A stretch of DNA of 6,229 nucleotides from an uncultured Cyanobium sp. (GTDB taxonomy: Bacteria > Cyanobacteriota > Cyanobacteriia > PCC-6307 > Cyanobiaceae), in NCBI GenBank assembly GCA_937919075.1, contig CALFOF010000247.1:1-6229 (forward strand), in the 5' to 3' direction. The stretch's first letter is position 1, and each line of letters begins with the position of its first letter. A program made the position numbers and the translations under genes. This document shows positions 6,222 through 6,229 of this stretch, piece by piece. Under the pieces are notes generated by a model that saw only the letters and a program-made list of their open reading frames with translations, had not been told where the DNA came from and did not search any database.

Positions 6222-6229
6222 CCTTTTCT

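Overview
The window is a GC-rich bacterial chromosome segment that looks like a picocyanobacterium of the Synechococcus/Cyanobium type. The support is the dense same-strand layout with overlapping start and stop codons, a HIP1 octamer (GCGATCGC, a cyanobacterial signature), an exact NtcA-type nitrogen-control box (GTA-N8-TAC) before a nitrogen-scavenging gene, and no clear Shine-Dalgarno sequence before that gene. The genus is an inference; no rRNA or other marker is present. All recognised genes are on the + strand.

Region 1 (1-4100) is a tightly packed four-gene array. First comes the C-terminal part of a membrane-anchored, proline-rich protein of unknown function, whose reading frame runs off the left edge. 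Then come queC (7-cyano-7-deazaguanine synthase), pabB (aminodeoxychorismate synthase component I) and pabC (class IV aminotransferase, probable aminodeoxychorismate lyase). The junctions overlap by 4, 4 and 1 bases (GTGA, ATGA, TGATG), which implies one transcript and translational coupling. PabB and PabC act in sequence to make p-aminobenzoate for folate. QueC belongs to the preQ0/queuosine branch, which like the pterin half of folate starts from GTP cyclohydrolase chemistry. The glutaminase partner of PabB (PabA/TrpG) is not in the window.

Region 2 (4101-4858) holds one small predicted lipoprotein of unknown family, flanked by short non-coding stretches. Base composition becomes visibly more A/T-rich partway through this gene and stays so downstream.

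Region 3 (4702-6229) is a self-contained unit for an FmdA-type formamidase, which releases ammonium from formamide. Its upstream region has the NtcA box at the spacing expected of an NtcA-activated promoter, with a nearly perfect palindrome between the box and the start codon. Its downstream region has a strong 12-bp hairpin followed by a probable intrinsic terminator.

The points most worth a second look are the NtcA box plus palindrome at fmdA, a perfect 16-bp inverted repeat inside the pabB coding sequence and a looser one in a low-complexity insert of pabC, an internal duplication in the ectodomain of the first protein, and the orphan lipoprotein. I did not find a clearly new multi-gene system; most of the window is housekeeping metabolism.
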